Of a DNA stretch of 8,442 nt, positions 5,370 to 8,442 are shown piece by piece; within the stretch, counting starts at the first letter, position 1; every line of letters begins with the position of its first letter. Origin of the DNA: Deltaproteobacteria bacterium. GTDB lineage: Bacteria; Desulfobacterota; Binatia; UBA9968. Where the stretch lies: contig JACPDC010000143.1 in assembly GCA_016184235.1 (NCBI GenBank), forward strand, positions 1 through 8,442. Reading direction: 5' to 3'. The translations under genes were made by a program, and so were the position numbers. The notes under the pieces were generated by a model that saw only the letters and a program-made list of their open reading frames with translations, did no database searches and had not been told where the DNA came from.

Positions 5370-6437
5370 TTATTCCTGGACCAACGCATAACATTCATCC
5401 ACGATTTTTTTTGCCGCTTCGGGCTTCCCTAGTTTTTTGGCCGCCTCGCCCATGGCCGTGAGCCGGCTGCGGTCCGAATAGAGGGCGCGGATCCGGTCGG
5501 CCAGTCTTTCTCCGTTCAGCTCCCGGTCGAGAATCATCTCCGCCGCGCCGCGCTCCTGGAGCGCCTGGGCATGAAAGCGCTGGTGATCGTAGGCGGCATA
5601 CGGATAAGGAACCAGGATCGCGGCCTTGCCGAAGGCGGTCAGCTCCGCCACCGTCCCGGCCCCGGCGCGGCAAACTACCAGGTCCGCCCGCGCATAGGCC
5701 TCATCCATCCGCTCCACGAACGAAAGGACCTGAGCCTCGAAGGGAAGCGAACCGTAAGCCGCCTTGATCGCGGCGAAATCCGCCTCCCCGGTCTGGTGGA
5801 TCACGCGCAGCTGCGTCGACAGCTCCCTCAGCCTTTGCAAGGCGTCGACGACGCTGGAGTTGATTTTGCGGGCCCCCGCGCTGCCGCCGAAGACGAGCAG
5901 GGTGAATTTTTCGCCCTTGGCGACTTGCGGCAGAGTTTGCCAGCGCACCGGATTTCCCGTCTCCACGACCTTGGCGCGGGGAAAATAAGCGGCGCTCTCG
6001 GCAAAAGAAGTAAAGATCCTCCCCACCAGCCAGCCCAAGACCCGATTGGTAAAACCGGGACGGAGATTCTGTTCCATTATGGCTGAGCGAACTCCTTTCC
6101 ATCTGGAGGCGAGCAGCAAGGGGCCCGAGGCGTAACCTCCCAGGCCGATGACGCAATCGGGCCGAAAACGGGCGATGATCCCGAGGGATCGGAAAAAGCT
6201 GACCGGGATGCCGTACAGGGCCTGAAAGAGGCCGCGCAGGCCCCTCCCTTTGAGGCCGCGTATCGGGATGGTGGCCAGGGGAAAGCCCTCTTTGGGAAGG
6301 GTCCGCTTTTCGATTCCCATCTCAGTGCCGACAAAGAGAATTTCCGTCCTCCGATCTCGTCTCTGAAACTCGCGCGCCACGGCCAGCCCGGGAAAGAGAT
6401 GGCCACCGGTTCCCCCGCCAGCCATGATCAGCCGCAT
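5370..6437 (-). CDS. murG: UDP-GlcNAc:undecaprenyl-PP-MurNAc-pentapeptide GlcNAc transferase (MurG)
   Basis: Peripheral inner-membrane GT-B glycosyltransferase that converts lipid I to lipid II on the cytoplasmic face. The 355-residue length is typical of the family. The N-terminal acceptor domain starts MRLIMAGGGTGGHLFPG, with glycine loop 1 at about residues 6-13. Glycine loop 2 is GLGGYASGP (98-106). The interdomain segment contains EQNLRPGFTNR (122-132). The donor domain carries FGGSAGARKIN (183-193), HQTGEAD (214-220) and CRAGAGTVAELTAFGKA (256-272), whose glutamate E265 matches the family residue that contacts the UDP-GlcNAc ribose. PYPYAAYDHQ (277-286) follows. The start was chosen at 6437 because family similarity begins there and GGGAG precedes it. 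The gene begins 2 nt after ftsW. No damage is seen. Confidence 0.97.
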   Translation of the reverse strand: MRLIMAGGGTGGHLFPGLAVAREFQRRDRRTEILFVGTEMGIEKRTLPKEGFPLATIPIRGLKGRGLRGLFQALYGIPVSFFRSLGIIARFRPDCVIGLGGYASGPLLLASRWKGVRSAIMEQNLRPGFTNRVLGWLVGRIFTSFAESAAYFPRAKVVETGNPVRWQTLPQVAKGEKFTLLVFGGSAGARKINSSVVDALQRLRELSTQLRVIHQTGEADFAAIKAAYGSLPFEAQVLSFVERMDEAYARADLVVCRAGAGTVAELTAFGKAAILVPYPYAAYDHQRFHAQALQERGAAEMILDRELNGERLADRIRALYSDRSRLTAMGEAAKKLGKPEAAKKIVDECYALVQE

Positions 6438-6439
6438 TC

Positions 6440-7534
6440 CTACGTTCTCCCGCGCGACAGGCTGAGCAGTATCCCCGCGCAGGTCATATTCATCACCATG
6501 GCCGAGCCGCCGTAACTGATAAACGGCAGCACCAGGCCCTTGGTGGGCATCAAGCCCATGACCACGCCCATATGAATCAAGGCTTGAAGTCCGAGCAGGG
6601 TGGTCGTGCCAAAAGCCAGGTACTGACAAAACGGCTCTTCTATTCTCGCCGCCAGACGGAATCCCCGCACGAGGATCACGCCGAAAAGCGCCAAAACAGC
6701 GAGGGCGCCCAACAAGCCCAGCTCCTCGCCGATAACCGAGAAGATGAAATCGGTGTGGGCCTCGGGCAGATAAAAGAGTTTCTGCCGGCTCTCCCCCAAG
6801 CCCCGGCCCCACAGCTGGCCGGAGCCGAAAGCGATATAAGACTGAATGATCTGGAAGCCCGTGTTCGAGGCGTCCCTCCAGGGATCGAGAAAGGTGAGGA
6901 GGCGCCTCAGGCGGTAGTCGGCGCCGACCACGGCGAGCCCTACCGCGGGCAGAGCCAACAGGCCGATGGCAGCCAGGTGGGAGAACTTGGCGCCGCCGAC
7001 GAAGAGCATGAGAAAGAGAATCATGCCGAGAATGAGAGTCGTCCCGAGGTCCGGCTCCAACAGGACCAGTCCTAAGAAGAGGCCGCCGATGATCAGGTGC
7101 GGCAACAGTCCGATCCCGAAGGTCTGGACCCTCTCCCCTTTTTTCGCCAGGGAGTGGGCCAGGTAAAGCACGAGAGTGATCTTGGCCAGCTCCGCGGGCT
7201 GGAAGACGAACCCTCCCAGAGGCAGCCAGCGTCTGGCGCCGCCGCGCGATAAACCGATCCCCGGGATGAGAACCAGAATCAAAATGAAAAGGGTCAGGGC
7301 GAGAAGGGGATAGACGAAGCGACGGTAGGAGGCGGCCGGAAGCAAGGCCGCAATGCAGAGCGTCAGCAGCCCGGCGCCCACCGCCGTGAGCTGTTTACGG
7401 AAAAAATAGGTCCCGTCGGAGAAGCGCTCTTGCGAATAGAGGTAACTGGTGCTGAGCACCATGATGATTCCCACAGCCAACAGGGCGGCAACGGAGAAAA
7501 AGAGCCAGCCGTCGACCGCTATACCGTCTTTCAT
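6440..7534 (-). CDS. ftsW: Septal peptidoglycan glycosyltransferase FtsW (SEDS family)
   Basis: A 364-residue polytopic inner-membrane protein of the FtsW/RodA/SpoVE (SEDS) family, which polymerises lipid II at the division site together with a class B PBP (FtsI). Hydrophobic segments run through most of the protein, for example about residues 11-29, 50-66, 75-92, 140-160 and 167-180. Family motifs are in order: RRWLPLGGFVFQPAELAK (about 101-118), LLEPDLGTT (158-166), LPEAHTDFIFSVIGEELG (256-273) and GLMPTKGLVLPFISYGGS (327-344). The aspartate of HTDF, D262, matches the proposed catalytic aspartate of SEDS enzymes. RodA is the main alternative, but the position between murD and murG and the LPEAHTDFIF wording favour FtsW. 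The stop is 2 nt before the murG start. Confidence 0.96.
   Translation of the reverse strand: MKDGIAVDGWLFFSVAALLAVGIIMVLSTSYLYSQERFSDGTYFFRKQLTAVGAGLLTLCIAALLPAASYRRFVYPLLALTLFILILVLIPGIGLSRGGARRWLPLGGFVFQPAELAKITLVLYLAHSLAKKGERVQTFGIGLLPHLIIGGLFLGLVLLEPDLGTTLILGMILFLMLFVGGAKFSHLAAIGLLALPAVGLAVVGADYRLRRLLTFLDPWRDASNTGFQIIQSYIAFGSGQLWGRGLGESRQKLFYLPEAHTDFIFSVIGEELGLLGALAVLALFGVILVRGFRLAARIEEPFCQYLAFGTTTLLGLQALIHMGVVMGLMPTKGLVLPFISYGGSAMVMNMTCAGILLSLSRGRT
6447..6451 (-). promoter_or_regulatory. Shine-Dalgarno for murG
   Basis: The minus strand reads GGGAG, then 9 nt, then the murG ATG at 6437-6435. The site lies inside the last codons of ftsW. It supports the ATG at 6437 over the upstream in-frame starts reaching 6812, whose extra 125 residues read antiparallel-free but out of frame through ftsW and have no MurG similarity. 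Confidence 0.6.
7531..7534 (-). other. ATGA stop/start overlap of murD and ftsW
   Basis: On the minus strand the ftsW ATG (7534-7532) and the murD TGA (7533-7531) share the tetranucleotide ATGA. No convincing Shine-Dalgarno precedes the ftsW ATG, so termination-reinitiation coupling is the likely way FtsW is translated. The overlap is seen directly; the coupling is inferred from the general behaviour of such overlaps. Confidence 0.85.
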
Positions 7535-8442
7535 AAAGCTTGGACCATGGCCTTAAAGGCCTTTCCCCTTTCCGCGTAGTTCTGAAACATGTCGAAGCTC
7601 GAGCAGGCGGGAGAGAGCAGAACGACATCTCCCGGCCCGGCGCTGCGGTAGGCCTCCCGGACCGCCGCCGCGAGATCCTCCACGACGAGGGTTTCGGTCA
7701 GGCGACCGAGCGCGCTGCGGATCTTTTCCTTCGCGGCGCCGAACAGTACGAGCTTCTTGACCTTGCGTCTCACCTCGTTTTCCAGCACCCGGTAGTCTCC
7801 CCCCTTGTCGACGCCTCCGGCGATCCAGACTACCGGGACCGAAAAGCTCGCCAGAGATTTCACGGCCGCGCCCACATTGGTGCCTTTGGAGTCGTTGTAG
7901 AACCGGATGCCGTTCTTTTCGCGCACGAACTCCAGCCGGTGCTCGAGCCCGGCAAACCCCTCGATCACCTTCTGGATGGCGCCTGCGGGCGCCCCGACGG
8001 ACTTCACCGCCGCGATCGCGGCCATCATATTCTCGACGTTGTGGACCCCTTGGATCTTGACCCGGGCGAGAGAGAACTTTTCCTCGCGACCCTCCCCGCG
8101 CCAGATCATCTCGCCCGCGGTCGCACAGACCCCGTCGCGCACCTCCTCCCAGCCGAACGAGACCACCCGTGAGCGGACACGCTCCCGGAGGGGCCACACC
8201 AGCGGGTCATCGCGATTGAGAACCGCGATGTCCTCGCCCGCCTGCGCGGCAAAGATCCTTTTCTTGGCGTTGCCATAGGATACAAAGTCCGGATAGCGGT
8301 CCAGGTGATCCTCGGTGAGATTCAGCAGTACCGCGACTTTCGGGCGGAACTCCTCCACCCACTCGAGCTGAAAACTGCTCACCTCGACCACGCCCCAGTC
8401 CCAGTTGTCGCCGAGGAAGCCGATCAGGGGCGCGCCGATGTT
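7531..8442 (-). CDS. murD: UDP-N-acetylmuramoylalanine--D-glutamate ligase (MurD), 5'-truncated by window edge
   Basis: Cytoplasmic Mur ligase that adds D-glutamate to UDP-MurNAc-L-Ala using ATP. The reading frame stays open to the window edge, giving 303 residues of the middle and C-terminal domains; the N-terminal UDP domain and the P-loop lie outside. The visible part opens with NIGAPLIG and continues with VVEVSSFQLEW, LNLTEDHLDRY and YGNAKKRIF, whose lysine matches the position carbamylated in known MurD. Next comes GVHNVENMMAA, the conserved HN..N motif of Mur ligases, then GLEHRLEF and NDSKGTNVGA, the MurD-specific motif. The C-terminal domain carries WIAGGVDKGGDY and LLSPACSSFDMFQNYAERG. 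No frame disruption is seen. The TGA stop overlaps the ftsW ATG, which implies translational coupling. Identification is secure. Confidence 0.97.
   Translation of the reverse strand, partial: NIGAPLIGFLGDNWDWGVVEVSSFQLEWVEEFRPKVAVLLNLTEDHLDRYPDFVSYGNAKKRIFAAQAGEDIAVLNRDDPLVWPLRERVRSRVVSFGWEEVRDGVCATAGEMIWRGEGREEKFSLARVKIQGVHNVENMMAAIAAVKSVGAPAGAIQKVIEGFAGLEHRLEFVREKNGIRFYNDSKGTNVGAAVKSLASFSVPVVWIAGGVDKGGDYRVLENEVRRKVKKLVLFGAAKEKIRSALGRLTETLVVEDLAAAVREAYRSAGPGDVVLLSPACSSFDMFQNYAERGKAFKAMVQAL

Noticed and set aside
4538..5461. Plus-strand frame of 307 codons opposite murC
   Set aside because: Antisense shadow of murC that runs through the 9-nt repeat into murG; rich in H, R, Q and G with no motif.
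6438..6812. N-terminal extension of murG to an upstream start at 6812
   Set aside because: The 125 extra codons lie inside ftsW in another frame and have no MurG similarity; family homology and a Shine-Dalgarno place the start at 6437.

Overview
The window is a block of the dcw (division and cell wall) cluster. Every gene lies on the minus strand, so the transcribed order runs from high to low coordinates: murD (5' end outside the window), ftsW, murG, murC, murB, ftsQ, ftsA, ftsZ (3' end outside the window). No RNA gene, insertion sequence, CRISPR array or accessory gene was found. The high-GC coding sequence, a cluster running straight into ftsQ-ftsA-ftsZ, and the style of FtsA and MurG suggest a Gram-negative bacterium of deltaproteobacterial grade (Desulfobacterota or a neighbouring phylum). 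This placement is an inference and cannot be refined without database searches.

Layout in transcription order: murD and ftsW overlap by an ATGA tetranucleotide; ftsW and murG are 2 nt apart; murG and murC are separated by 61 nt; murC and murB by about 107 nt; murB and ftsQ by 5 nt, with no ddl between them; ftsQ and ftsA by 81 nt; ftsA and ftsZ by 57 nt, with a consensus Shine-Dalgarno for ftsZ. MurB, MurC and MurD build the UDP-MurNAc-peptide precursor in the cytoplasm. MurG adds GlcNAc to lipid I to make lipid II. FtsW polymerises lipid II at the septum. FtsZ, FtsA and FtsQ form and recruit the divisome. A single transcript would therefore supply both precursor synthesis and the septal machine.

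Two things depart from an ordinary dcw cluster. First, three of the four non-trivial intergenic gaps are filled by short AT-rich tandem arrays. Two of them share one architecture, four 7-nt units followed by four 7-nt units in inverted orientation, but use different unit sequences. The third is a run of six 9-nt units. Second, murC and ftsA, normally essential genes, are each broken in frame. MurC lacks about 55 residues spanning the conserved HN..N region, and FtsA lacks about 8 nt just after its PQEF segment. These may be real lesions, clone- or assembly-derived deletions, or strain variants; the sequence alone does not decide. I see no previously undescribed multi-gene system. The intergenic repeat elements are the most notable signal.
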